This document shows, in pieces, positions 1-6,136 of a stretch of DNA of 23,793 nt. The stretch spans positions 1 to 23,793 of IMG/VR virus record IMGVR_UViG_3300035180_000231; one strand, given 5' to 3'. A program made the translations under genes and the position numbers. The DNA comes from a virus. Position 1 is the first letter of the stretch, and each line of letters opens with the position of its first letter. A model generated the notes under the pieces. That model was not told where the DNA came from, made no database searches, and was given only the letters and a program-made list of their open reading frames with translations.

Positions 1-108
1 GCGAAGGAACACGGCGAGGTAATGGGGAACCCGAATAAGCCGAATGGCCCAGGGCCGAGGCGGCTTCCTTTAATAGGGATCTCAACCACACAAGATTGCC
101 CCGCCTAG
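1..108 (+). CDS. Possible 3' end of a rightward gene (partial, doubtful)
   Basis: Frame 1 of the plus strand is open from the window edge to a TAG at 106-108 and would encode a Pro/Gly/Arg-rich tail. The stop shares the CTAG of the hairpin loop at 105-108 with the TAG of the leftward gene 105-398, and the hairpin has a T-rich flank on the plus strand. That is what a tail-to-tail gene junction with a shared terminator would look like. A much shorter reading from an ATG at 22 is also possible, but its spacing from the nearby GAGG is poor. No family can be recognised. The open frame is short enough to be chance, so this is only a suggestion. Confidence 0.2.
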   Translation, partial: AKEHGEVMGNPNKPNGPGPRRLPLIGISTTQDCPA

Positions 109-130
109 TCGCGGGGCTTTCTCGTTTTGG
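98..130 (+). terminator. GC-rich hairpin at a convergent gene end
   Basis: A 7-bp perfect stem, GCCCCGC (98-104) with GCGGGGC (111-117), closes the loop CTAGTC. On the plus strand it is followed by TTTCTCGTTTT, a reasonable rho-independent terminator. On the minus strand the downstream flank is AATCTTG, so termination in that direction would be weaker. The stop codon of the leftward gene sits inside the loop. Confidence 0.5.
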
Positions 131-398
131 TGGTCCTGAAACCGATGCTCTTCAGGTTAGGATCTCTAACCCATGGCTTCCCAGTCCATACATCAATAGG
201 CTGTTCCAATGTCGAGAGAACTGGCTTACCGCCCAGCATGAGGGCTTCTCTCCACTTGACGATTTCCAGGAACTCGTCTGCGAAGCACTCCTCCCGGATC
301 TGGGCGAGGCATTTAGCCTTACCCGCGTCTACCCGATAAATATTCCAGGCAAAACCATCGTCCTCGTTTCCCTCTTCCTCGATGAACCATTCCGACAT
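105..398 (-). CDS. Small acidic hypothetical protein
   Basis: 97 aa, no recognised family. The N-terminus is acidic (several Glu/Asp in the first 16 residues), the middle is mixed helical and the C-terminus is basic (RTTKTRKPRD). The ATG at 398 is chosen over an in-frame TTG at 410 because GGGAG stands 5 nt before it. It is the last gene of the leftward unit, after the metallophosphoesterase, with its own candidate promoter in the 61-nt gap upstream. The TAG stop lies in the loop of a terminator-like hairpin. Its position among small late or host-takeover genes is typical of phage hypotheticals; no function is proposed. Confidence 0.6.
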   Translation of the reverse strand: MSEWFIEEEGNEDDGFAWNIYRVDAGKAKCLAQIREECFADEFLEIVKWREALMLGGKPVLSTLEQPIDVWTGKPWVRDPNLKSIGFRTTKTRKPRD

Positions 399-419
399 AG
401 AAACTCCCAAGACTTACCC

Positions 420-449
420 ATTATAGGGGGGGCTTGGGGGTTGGTTCAA
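420..449 (-). promoter_or_regulatory. Candidate sigma70-type promoter
   Basis: On the minus strand TTGAAC (444-449) is followed by an 18-nt C-rich spacer and a perfect TATAAT (420-425). It lies in the gap upstream of the small gene at 105-398, about 20 nt before its ATG. The -10 is perfect and the -35 matches the consensus at four of six positions. The C-rich spacer is unusual. This is inferred from sequence only. Confidence 0.4.
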
Positions 450-459
450 TCACACAAAA

Positions 460-1599
460 CTACTCGAAATCTATCCACTTCTTGCCTCGGACAGGGGCAT
501 TTTCAAGCACCACTGGCATGGCGAAGGTAATCCCGTGTCTAGGATGGGTCATAAAAAGAGCCTGTTTAGGCTGCTCGAATCCAAAGTTGTTGGCGTTTGC
601 GTATTCGCAGTAGCCCTTGAGCGATCCGTTCACGATGACCCGTCCAAGGTGGCAATACTGATGCCAGTGGCCTAGAAGCATCGTGTCGAACTCCAGGCCG
701 ATCTGCCCGTTCCTGGACCTCTTCTTGTGATCCCCTCTCAAAATGGGACCGAGTGCCCCCACCATGCCATCGCCACCACGAAACTGATCCCCGTGAGTGA
801 GTAGATACCTGTGCCCAAAGATGGAGTAGGAAACATCGGGGCCACTCGATACCTGGAAGGTGATGCGCTTGTCGTTCTTAAACTCGCGTTCCAGCAGGCA
901 GTAGAGCAGCCAGTCATAAGAGGTATGAACTCGCCCCTTGGCACGGATTTTGATGGTGCTTCGGCCGTGGTTGCCTGTTACACACGGGATATGAACATGC
1001 CCAAACGCATCTGCCAGGGCCTTTACCGAAGCGCAAAGAACCTCCAGCAGGTCCAGCACGGTAGGGATGGTTGCGAGTTCGTTGGACTCCCTAAGCTCGT
1101 CGTGAATGTCCCCCGATACCATATCCCCACCGAGGGGGAACACGATTCCGGGATAGGTGGGGTTGACCATGTGGTTTTTGAGAAGGTCAATAGACCGCTT
1201 AACCAACTTCTTAGCCCTGGCATGGGCAATACGAAGGTTGAACTTGTTGACACCATTAATCTGTTCTGGGTCCACGACCTCCCCCCAGTGCCAGTCACTC
1301 GCAAATAGAGTCGGAACACCGGGACTGTGAATGGCCTTGGGCGGGTTGATGACCCATTCGGGGATTTCGGGCTTTGCATTGGATAGTCCAAAGATAACCT
1401 CACGAACGGTTTTGCAGTCAAGTGCCTTCGCGTTGTGTAGGTCGCGGATCTCCAACTGGGACTCAGCCAGTCTGTCGAACAGGCCCGTGACGAGCCTAAA
1501 AGCCTCCTCGTTGCCCCTCACCAGCCTTTCTGCACTCCTACGCGCACTATCGCGCCTCGCGTTATCTAATAGCCAAAGCGGGTCTTTAGGCTCAGCCAC
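460..1599 (-). CDS. Calcineurin-like metallophosphoesterase
   Basis: 379 aa. The full metallophosphoesterase motif series is visible: DWH at 102-104, GGD at 157-159, GNH at 209-211, THGD at 268-271 and GHWH at 310-313. These are the residues that bind two metal ions in this superfamily (SbcD/Mre11, phosphatases, cyclic nucleotide esterases). The first ~85 residues are a charged helical extension outside the catalytic fold. The GTG at 1599 is preferred over an in-frame TTG at 1617 because GGTGGAG stands 5 nt upstream; with it the gene overlaps the preceding gene by 8 nt. No signal peptide, so it is probably cytoplasmic. A nuclease or phosphodiesterase role in phage DNA metabolism or counter-defence is possible. 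The substrate cannot be told from the sequence. Confidence 0.85.
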   Translation of the reverse strand: MAEPKDPLWLLDNARRDSARRSAERLVRGNEEAFRLVTGLFDRLAESQLEIRDLHNAKALDCKTVREVIFGLSNAKPEIPEWVINPPKAIHSPGVPTLFASDWHWGEVVDPEQINGVNKFNLRIAHARAKKLVKRSIDLLKNHMVNPTYPGIVFPLGGDMVSGDIHDELRESNELATIPTVLDLLEVLCASVKALADAFGHVHIPCVTGNHGRSTIKIRAKGRVHTSYDWLLYCLLEREFKNDKRITFQVSSGPDVSYSIFGHRYLLTHGDQFRGGDGMVGALGPILRGDHKKRSRNGQIGLEFDTMLLGHWHQYCHLGRVIVNGSLKGYCEYANANNFGFEQPKQALFMTHPRHGITFAMPVVLENAPVRGKKWIDFE

Positions 1600-1939
1600 G
1601 TTTACTCCACCATACAAGGTCGGTTAGGGTATAGAACACCGGGATGCCAAGACTCTCGGCCAGTTTTACTTCTCTGTCTGCCCCAACTGATTCGCCAGCG
1701 AACCGATAAACGGCATCGCAGACCTTGAGCCATTCGTTGTCTTGGTCAACCCAGAACTCGTAGGGGTGGGGGCATTGAAGATCCCAGAAATGGCTAAGGT
1801 GTGGGATGAATGGGGTCATTCCGTGGTAGGAGATAATGTCGCCAACTTCAATGGCGTGTTTCGTGCTCTCTTCCTTGCTTCCCCTTGAGTAGGGACCGGC
1901 CACATACACTCGCTTCTTCCATGTTGGTTTTTCAGCCAT
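1592..1939 (-). CDS. Nucleoside 2-deoxyribosyltransferase-like (DUF4406-like) protein
   Basis: 115 aa. The N-terminal strand and nucleotide-binding loop VYVAGPYSRGS (11-21), PFIPHLSHFWD near 43-53, the WLKVCDAVYRF segment (70-80) and the GADREV segment (86-91) followed by GIPVF are the pattern of small DUF4406 and nucleoside 2-deoxyribosyltransferase-like proteins. Relatives cleave or transfer N-glycosidic bonds of nucleotides, so a role in nucleotide salvage or modification is plausible but unproven. The start is the ATG at 1939 with AGGAGG 5 nt upstream, not an upstream in-frame codon at 1969. It is the first gene after a strong terminator, has its own candidate promoter, and overlaps the metallophosphoesterase gene downstream. 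Confidence 0.75.
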   Translation of the reverse strand: MAEKPTWKKRVYVAGPYSRGSKEESTKHAIEVGDIISYHGMTPFIPHLSHFWDLQCPHPYEFWVDQDNEWLKVCDAVYRFAGESVGADREVKLAESLGIPVFYTLTDLVWWSKRG

Positions 1940-1951
1940 TTGGCCTCCTAT

Positions 1952-1981
1952 CCTATAGAGTTTACGCACAACACATTACAA
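1952..1981 (-). promoter_or_regulatory. Candidate promoter for the DRT-like/metallophosphoesterase unit
   Basis: On the minus strand TTGTAA (1976-1981), an 18-nt spacer and TATAGG (1952-1957) lie just after a terminator hairpin and just before the Shine-Dalgarno site of the gene starting at 1939. Each hexamer matches the sigma70 consensus at four of six positions. The core ACTCTATAGGATAG also faintly resembles the start region of T7-type phage promoters. No phage RNA polymerase gene is in the window to test that. Position supports it more than sequence does. Confidence 0.35.
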
Positions 1982-1984
1982 AGC

Positions 1985-2006
1985 AAGAGGCCCCGAAGGG
2001 CCCCTC
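1985..2006 (-). terminator. UUCG-capped terminator after the lysis cassette
   Basis: On the minus strand GAGGGGCCC-TTCG-GGGCCTCTT folds into a 9-bp stem (two G-U pairs) capped by a very stable UUCG tetraloop, followed by GCTTTGT. The T-run is short, but the stem is strong and sits in the ~170-nt gap between the spanin-like gene and the next leftward unit. It probably ends or attenuates the long late transcript. Confidence 0.6.
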
Positions 2007-2113
2007 GTTCCGCAGGTTGTGGCCTCGACCACTCCGGCAACCCATACAGCAAGCCCAAAATCCGTACTCTCACAGGTTAAGGGGAAGTAACGGTTGTGAT
2101 CTTCCTGCAAGAA
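2007..2113. other. Intergenic stretch without a recognised gene
   Basis: The 107 nt between the stop of the spanin-like gene and the terminator stem hold short open frames on the minus strand, but none has a convincing start with a Shine-Dalgarno site. A GGAGTGGTCGAGG string looks a little like a class II tRNA D-arm, but no acceptor stem or T-loop accompanies it. No lipobox for a small outer-membrane spanin was found here. Confidence 0.5.
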
Positions 2114-2845
2114 TTACTTGACCAGTTCCCGGTGGAGGAAGTAACCACCAGTGGCAGCCCAAATCGTATAGAGGATGCGCTTCTTCTTCTCTGCCTTCAG
2201 TGCCTTCTGCGTGTCATCAACTACCACGTGGAGGTTGTCGGCTTCCTTCTGGTGCAGGTCTGCGCTCTTCTCGAAGGCGTCTGCCCGCTTGGTCCGCGAA
2301 TCAGCTAGTTTCTCGGCAAGATCCTTTGCCTTGCCAAGCCCAGCGATAAGGGAACCCTGCGCCTCAATCTTCTGCTCTAGGAACGGGACGCGAAGGTTCT
2401 CCTTGCCCCATCCCCAGATCGTCTTGCCATCGCTGTCCGTGATACCAACAAGGCTCGGGGAGATGGTTGTGCTAGGCTTCACCACCAACTCAAGCCCCAT
2501 CCCTTTAAGGTCGGCAATAAGCTGCTGTTTCTGCTCGGGTGCAGGGCCGGGTTTAGGGGGAACCTGGATCTTGTCTACGGCTGCCTGGAGTTTGATCAAC
2601 TTCGCGTCAGCCTTATCCAACTGCACCTTGAGGGTATCTGCATACTGCTTGAGTTTGGACGCTTCGTTCCATGCCACCTGTGCTTCGGCTCGCTGGCGGT
2701 TGGCTTCTTGCTCGTGGACTGTGGCATCCTGCAACTTGCGACGGCTATAGACGGTCAGGCTTCCGGTCACAATTACTCCAAGCAGGACCAACATTATGGT
2801 GTATTTGTATGGCTTGAGCAAGCCGGGAATATATTCCTTGATCAC
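2114..2845 (-). CDS. Spanin-like coiled-coil membrane protein
   Basis: 243 aa starting with GTG; the start overlaps the holin stop as GTGA. An N-terminal signal-anchor helix (about residues 14-33) is followed by a long charged, Gln/Lys/Ala-rich coiled coil (about 36-100), a Pro-rich break (PPKPGPAPEQ), a central segment and a second coiled coil. It ends in a weakly hydrophobic, aromatic tail (RILYTIWAATGGYF). An N-terminal anchor with periplasmic coiled coil directly after the holin and endolysin is the layout of an inner-membrane spanin (Rz-like), which joins the membranes in the last step of Gram-negative lysis. It is longer than lambda Rz (about 150 aa), and no outer-membrane lipoprotein partner was seen. 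Alternative: a unimolecular or structural membrane protein. Confidence 0.55.
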   Translation of the reverse strand: MIKEYIPGLLKPYKYTIMLVLLGVIVTGSLTVYSRRKLQDATVHEQEANRQRAEAQVAWNEASKLKQYADTLKVQLDKADAKLIKLQAAVDKIQVPPKPGPAPEQKQQLIADLKGMGLELVVKPSTTISPSLVGITDSDGKTIWGWGKENLRVPFLEQKIEAQGSLIAGLGKAKDLAEKLADSRTKRADAFEKSADLHQKEADNLHVVVDDTQKALKAEKKKRILYTIWAATGGYFLHRELVK

Positions 2846-3072
2846 TGGTCACCGCCCCCACTCGGGATGTCCTTGTTTCTGAACGATGTAATGGCCTCCG
2901 TTGCCTTCGACGAGCCATACCCGCCTAGAACAATGGTGAGCCAAGCCTTCAGCATGTCAACCGTCATCCCGTGGAAAGTTCCGACAATCGCTACAACGAG
3001 GGCGCAGAAGGAGACGATCCGGCCCCAACTCAACTGGCCCCGAAAATCCTTGAACAGCGTATTCCAGTCCAT
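2842..3072 (-). CDS. Holin (two-TM type)
   Basis: 76 aa with two hydrophobic helices, about residues 17-34 and 39-55, separated by a short turn. The N-terminus is short and amphipathic and the C-terminus polar (NKDIPSGGGDQ). Size, topology and position between an endolysin and a spanin-like gene fit a class II-type holin that makes membrane holes at lysis time. The LSWGRIVSF start of TM1 and the GGYGSSKATEAI end of TM2 resemble a common family of small phage holins. The Shine-Dalgarno site is weak (GAGG), which would suit low and timed expression. Confidence 0.75.
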   Translation of the reverse strand: MDWNTLFKDFRGQLSWGRIVSFCALVVAIVGTFHGMTVDMLKAWLTIVLGGYGSSKATEAITSFRNKDIPSGGGDQ

Positions 3073-3092
3073 GTCGTGCCTCGCACCAGCAG

Positions 3093-3536
3093 TTATGCCT
3101 CGTAACGTGAGTAAACCATATGCCCGTCAGAATTGGGTTCGGCAGTGAAGGCAAGGTGCTTCGGTGGCTCCCCGTCCTTGGCTGCCTGAACGTGAATCCA
3201 CGGCGAATTGTGCTTCTCGTAGATGATCTTGTCGATAGGCAGATCGTGAAGGTGGATCAAGGCCGTCTGGAACGCCCTGAATACGTCCCCATTTGGAACG
3301 ATGTCTGCTGCCAACCCTAGCCGGTGATACGAGTTTTCGACACCGCCAACGGCCTTGTTCACTCCAGGGCTGCGATACCACGAGTCTATGTGCATCGGCC
3401 CAAGAAACACCCTCAGCGGCTCAAGAACCGTCTCTGCCAGACGGACGGCGTTGGGCTTAAGGACTTCCGGGATCTCGTTATCAAGCCCGGTTTCGGTCGT
3501 AACCGCCTCGTCCCAAGAGAAATGCTCGCTTACCAT
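3093..3536 (-). CDS. Endolysin, peptidase M15 family
   Basis: 147 aa, a single domain. The fold markers of M15 peptidases (D-Ala-D-Ala carboxypeptidase/endopeptidase, M15A type) are visible: SWYRSPGVN (52-60), SYHRLGLAADI (69-79), which gives zinc ligands H71 and D78, an acidic residue E107, and WIHVQ (113-117), which gives zinc ligand H115. Such enzymes cut peptide bonds in peptidoglycan stem peptides. There is no signal peptide, so export would depend on the neighbouring holin. An AAGGA site lies about 8 nt before the ATG at 3536. It is flanked by a coiled-coil membrane protein and the holin, which makes a complete lysis cassette. Confidence 0.88.
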   Translation of the reverse strand: MVSEHFSWDEAVTTETGLDNEIPEVLKPNAVRLAETVLEPLRVFLGPMHIDSWYRSPGVNKAVGGVENSYHRLGLAADIVPNGDVFRAFQTALIHLHDLPIDKIIYEKHNSPWIHVQAAKDGEPPKHLAFTAEPNSDGHMVYSRYEA

Positions 3537-3576
3537 GACTGGATTCCTTCACGAAATAAAATGTGTGTAGGTTTTG

Positions 3577-3930
3577 CTACTTGATGAAATGCGCGGCCAG
3601 AGCCCCGATGATAGCGGCAAACCCAAGCGCAATCAACTGGTAGAACCACCGGATCTTGCCATCTGCATGGGCGTTATGCTCAGTCCAAAGGTCATCAATT
3701 GCCTTCTGCTTGGATTCCCCGTCTCGCTCAAGCCGCTCAAGGCGCTGGTTGATAGCCCTAATTTCTCCAGATATTTGGCCTATCACACGCGCCTCCTCGA
3801 CCCTACTATTCACCAGTGTATCAAGTTTCACGGATACCTGGGTCATGTTTTCCTGGAGGCGGCTGAACCCTTCGCGGACGGTATTCCCGAACCCGTCGAA
3901 CTCGCGTTTACCGATGTATTCTTCAGTCAT
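3577..3930 (-). CDS. Coiled-coil, C-tail-anchored membrane protein (lysis-associated?)
   Basis: 117 aa from the ATG at 3930, which follows the fibre gene's stop by 4 nt; an in-frame start further upstream would overlap the fibre gene. Residues about 18-70 form a predicted coiled coil with regular Leu/Ile/Val spacing (TLVNSRVEEARVIGQISGEI and onward). A single transmembrane helix follows at about 95-115 (FYQLIALGFAAIIGALAAHF). This architecture matches XhlA-like haemolysin/holin accessory proteins found beside phage endolysins. Membership is inferred from layout, not from clear motif identity. It may tune lysis timing or be a second holin component. Confidence 0.6.
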   Translation of the reverse strand: MTEEYIGKREFDGFGNTVREGFSRLQENMTQVSVKLDTLVNSRVEEARVIGQISGEIRAINQRLERLERDGESKQKAIDDLWTEHNAHADGKIRWFYQLIALGFAAIIGALAAHFIK

Positions 3931-3934
3931 AGTC

Positions 3935-6136
3935 TCATCCAATCTTCCAGGAAGCACCGTCATGGTAAACGGGGTAAGTTGTAGAACCCGATCCATTGGC
4001 GGCAGACCCGAACGCGGCTCCGGCAGAGTTGTTATTTACAAAGGCCCGCATACCTGCGCTACCCGCTGGCAGAGATGCAAATGCAACTGGGGTTTGGGAC
4101 ACTGAACCACTGAATGCCCCTGTAGTAGCCGTGACAGAGTTAAAAGTAGCATTTGCATTCGCATCAAGAAGCATAGCTTGATGGGAATTACCACCACTAT
4201 CACAGGTAAAAACTCTAAAGTTTCTATCTTGAGAACTACCCCTATCCCATTGTAGATATGCTAATCCAGGGGTTTGGCCACTAATTTGAGTATCAGCAAA
4301 CTTAATAGTTCCACTTATTCCACCAGTTCCACCATAGCTCTGAATAATCCCATTACCTGAAATTGTCTCACTAGTAGCAGTTAGGGCACCACTGAATGTC
4401 CCTGTAGTAGCTGAGATAGATCCAATAGTTCTAAAATTGCCTGTATTGCTAGACAGTTCAGCTACAATAGATGGTGTAGTAGAAGTTGCTGTTCCACTCT
4501 CCCAAGTCCAGCCATATCCAGCTGTATTTTCTACAAAACTTCTAAGACCCCAAGTTGTGACATAGGTTCCTGTCGGAGCTACTACAGTTCCAGATACTCC
4601 TGAAGCGGCTCCAGCATTAGACATATATGTTTGCCAAGCTGTATATCCAGAAGAATAATAAAGAATCCCTGTGGAAGCACTATTGGACCTGTTTACATTC
4701 ATTCCATTATTAGCGGTTAGGGCACCACTGAATGTTCCTGTAGTAGCTGATAGGGCACCCATGCTTAAATTACCAATACCAGTATCGCCAGCCTTGTTAA
4801 TTGGAGTATAGGTTAATGCGGTAGTAACATCAGAAGAGGTTAGAGTTACTGCACCTGTTCTTGTATTAAATGAATCTACTTTTGTCCCAGTCAGATAGGT
4901 ACTGTTGTCATAAGATACAGTAGTCCCGCTAACCTTTACAAAACCAGTCCCATTTAACTGAGCCTGTCTGCTTGTATCAACAGGATGAACGTGGTCTTGT
5001 CTTGCGGTTAAAGTAGAGGTTCCTACTGCTGCTGTTCCATCCATTGAGGGTGCAACAGAAGCTAACCCTGTGATAGAGTTAAACGAAGTTCCTGTAATGG
5101 TTGTAAAACTTCCAGTGGTAGCTGATAGGGCACCCATACTCATCGCCCCGTGGTTCCCGGTCCATCCTCCAGCCGGAGCCGCCTGCGCCGATGCACCCGT
5201 GATGCTGCCCCATGTGGCTGTGTTCTGCGGCGTGTTGTCATACGAAAGCACACCGGAGCCATTGTTCTTCAGGAACCCGGCAGCATTGGTTAGGGAGCCA
5301 AAGGTGGTTAGTAGCGTATAGGCTACCTGCTTGCCGTTAAATGTTGACCAGTCAGCAGCAGACAGCGCCCCGCGATTAGACGCTGAGGCCGTTGGGACAT
5401 TGAGCGTGATAACAGGGGTTGTGGTCGCATTCGCAACAGTAGAGGACAGATCGGTTCCAGTGGTTCCTAGCGTAAGCGCGGCGACAGAAGTCACAGTCCC
5501 ACCAGAAGCTGCGGGGGCCGCCCAAGTAGGGGTTCCCGCCGCGAGTGTCAACACATAAGTATTGGCCCCAGCCGCCAACCGAACAGGAGTCCCTGCGGTG
5601 CCACCAATAATGATGTCACCGACCGAAGTCATTGGATTCGACATGCCGGAGGTTGCCGCCGTGGCCCAAGTACCATCGGCCCGCAGGAAATTGGATGTAC
5701 CACCTAGCGATGTTGGCACGAGTCCGGCAGTAGATCCAGCAAACTGTGGCGCCACAATAGGACTAGCTACTGTTCCGTTGCCAGTCAGGGGGGCGGTTAC
5801 AGAGACATCAGATTTCGACAGAATTGCGTACCCGCCAGCCCCGTCGCTCTCCAGCGTGATGGCTGAATAGGGGGAATTGAGTGTTTTGTTGGTTGCCCCG
5901 TCGATGGTCCCGGCAATTGTAATGATATTCGTCGGGTTACAGGCCCCGCTCTCATCCACAACCGTTATGATCTGTCCAGTTGTAGTCGCGGGTGGGAGGG
6001 TGACGGTTCGTGGGGCGGTAAGTGCCGTATAAGCGATCAAAAGGCCGTTGGTAAGGGTAGTGGTGTAGTCAGCATCACTGACCGTTACCTTCGTCAAAAA
6101 CAAGGGGGAATCGTTGGTTACAAGGCTGGTGGTCAT
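3935..6136 (-). CDS. Tail fibre protein
   Basis: 733 aa, rich in Thr, Ser, Gly and Ala. The N-terminus (about 1-110) resembles the beta-rich domain common near the start of phage fibres (YTALTAPRTVTLP, VVDESGACNPTNIITI, ITLESDGAGGYAIL). The middle has repeated segments (SMGALSATTGSF, NLSMGALSATTGTFSGALTA, ISATTGTFSGALTA, VTATTGAFSGS) and a fibre linker around HVHPVDTSRQAQLNGTGFVKV. The C-terminus (ASLPAGSAGMRAFVNNNSAG, then PVYHDGASWKIG) is a very widespread phage fibre/spike tip. It should bind the host surface. It overlaps the giant ejection gene by an ATGA and is followed by the lysis genes. The segment 4140-5140 is clearly AT-richer than 5150-5900, a sign of mosaic assembly. Confidence 0.85.
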   Translation of the reverse strand: MTTSLVTNDSPLFLTKVTVSDADYTTTLTNGLLIAYTALTAPRTVTLPPATTTGQIITVVDESGACNPTNIITIAGTIDGATNKTLNSPYSAITLESDGAGGYAILSKSDVSVTAPLTGNGTVASPIVAPQFAGSTAGLVPTSLGGTSNFLRADGTWATAATSGMSNPMTSVGDIIIGGTAGTPVRLAAGANTYVLTLAAGTPTWAAPAASGGTVTSVAALTLGTTGTDLSSTVANATTTPVITLNVPTASASNRGALSAADWSTFNGKQVAYTLLTTFGSLTNAAGFLKNNGSGVLSYDNTPQNTATWGSITGASAQAAPAGGWTGNHGAMSMGALSATTGSFTTITGTSFNSITGLASVAPSMDGTAAVGTSTLTARQDHVHPVDTSRQAQLNGTGFVKVSGTTVSYDNSTYLTGTKVDSFNTRTGAVTLTSSDVTTALTYTPINKAGDTGIGNLSMGALSATTGTFSGALTANNGMNVNRSNSASTGILYYSSGYTAWQTYMSNAGAASGVSGTVVAPTGTYVTTWGLRSFVENTAGYGWTWESGTATSTTPSIVAELSSNTGNFRTIGSISATTGTFSGALTATSETISGNGIIQSYGGTGGISGTIKFADTQISGQTPGLAYLQWDRGSSQDRNFRVFTCDSGGNSHQAMLLDANANATFNSVTATTGAFSGSVSQTPVAFASLPAGSAGMRAFVNNNSAGAAFGSAANGSGSTTYPVYHDGASWKIG
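4103..5145 (-). repeat. Direct repeats within the tail fibre gene
   Basis: Four related copies encode the ALSATTGTFSGALTA-type segment. On the plus strand they lie near 4103-4136, 4381-4418, 4712-4760 and 5100-5145. The second and third are nearly identical at the DNA level over 'agggcaccactgaatgt', and the third and fourth share 'gctgatagggcacccat'. They could support recombination between fibre genes. Boundaries are approximate. Confidence 0.6.

Noticed and set aside
414-430. T7-like promoter core on the plus strand (ACCCATTATAGGGG)
   Set aside because: It would read against the local genes, no other clear copy was noticed in the window, and the same bases give a perfect TATAAT for the minus strand.
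811-1308. Long plus-strand open frames opposite the metallophosphoesterase
   Set aside because: They are antisense to a gene with all metallophosphoesterase motifs, lack Shine-Dalgarno sites and encode no recognisable fold.
2007-2113. Possible tRNA (GGAGTGGTCGAGG resembles a class II D-arm)
   Set aside because: No acceptor-stem partner, anticodon arm or T-loop follows; the region ends in a terminator hairpin.
2175-2750. 191-codon plus-strand open frame opposite the spanin-like gene
   Set aside because: Its Ser/Cys/Ala-rich reading mirrors the coiled-coil codons of the minus-strand gene; the minus-strand gene has the GTGA overlap with the holin and the right context.
5070-5870. Plus-strand open frames opposite the tail fibre
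   Set aside because: Low-complexity Val/Ala/Pro-rich readings are typical shadows of Thr/Gly-rich fibre genes in GC-rich DNA.
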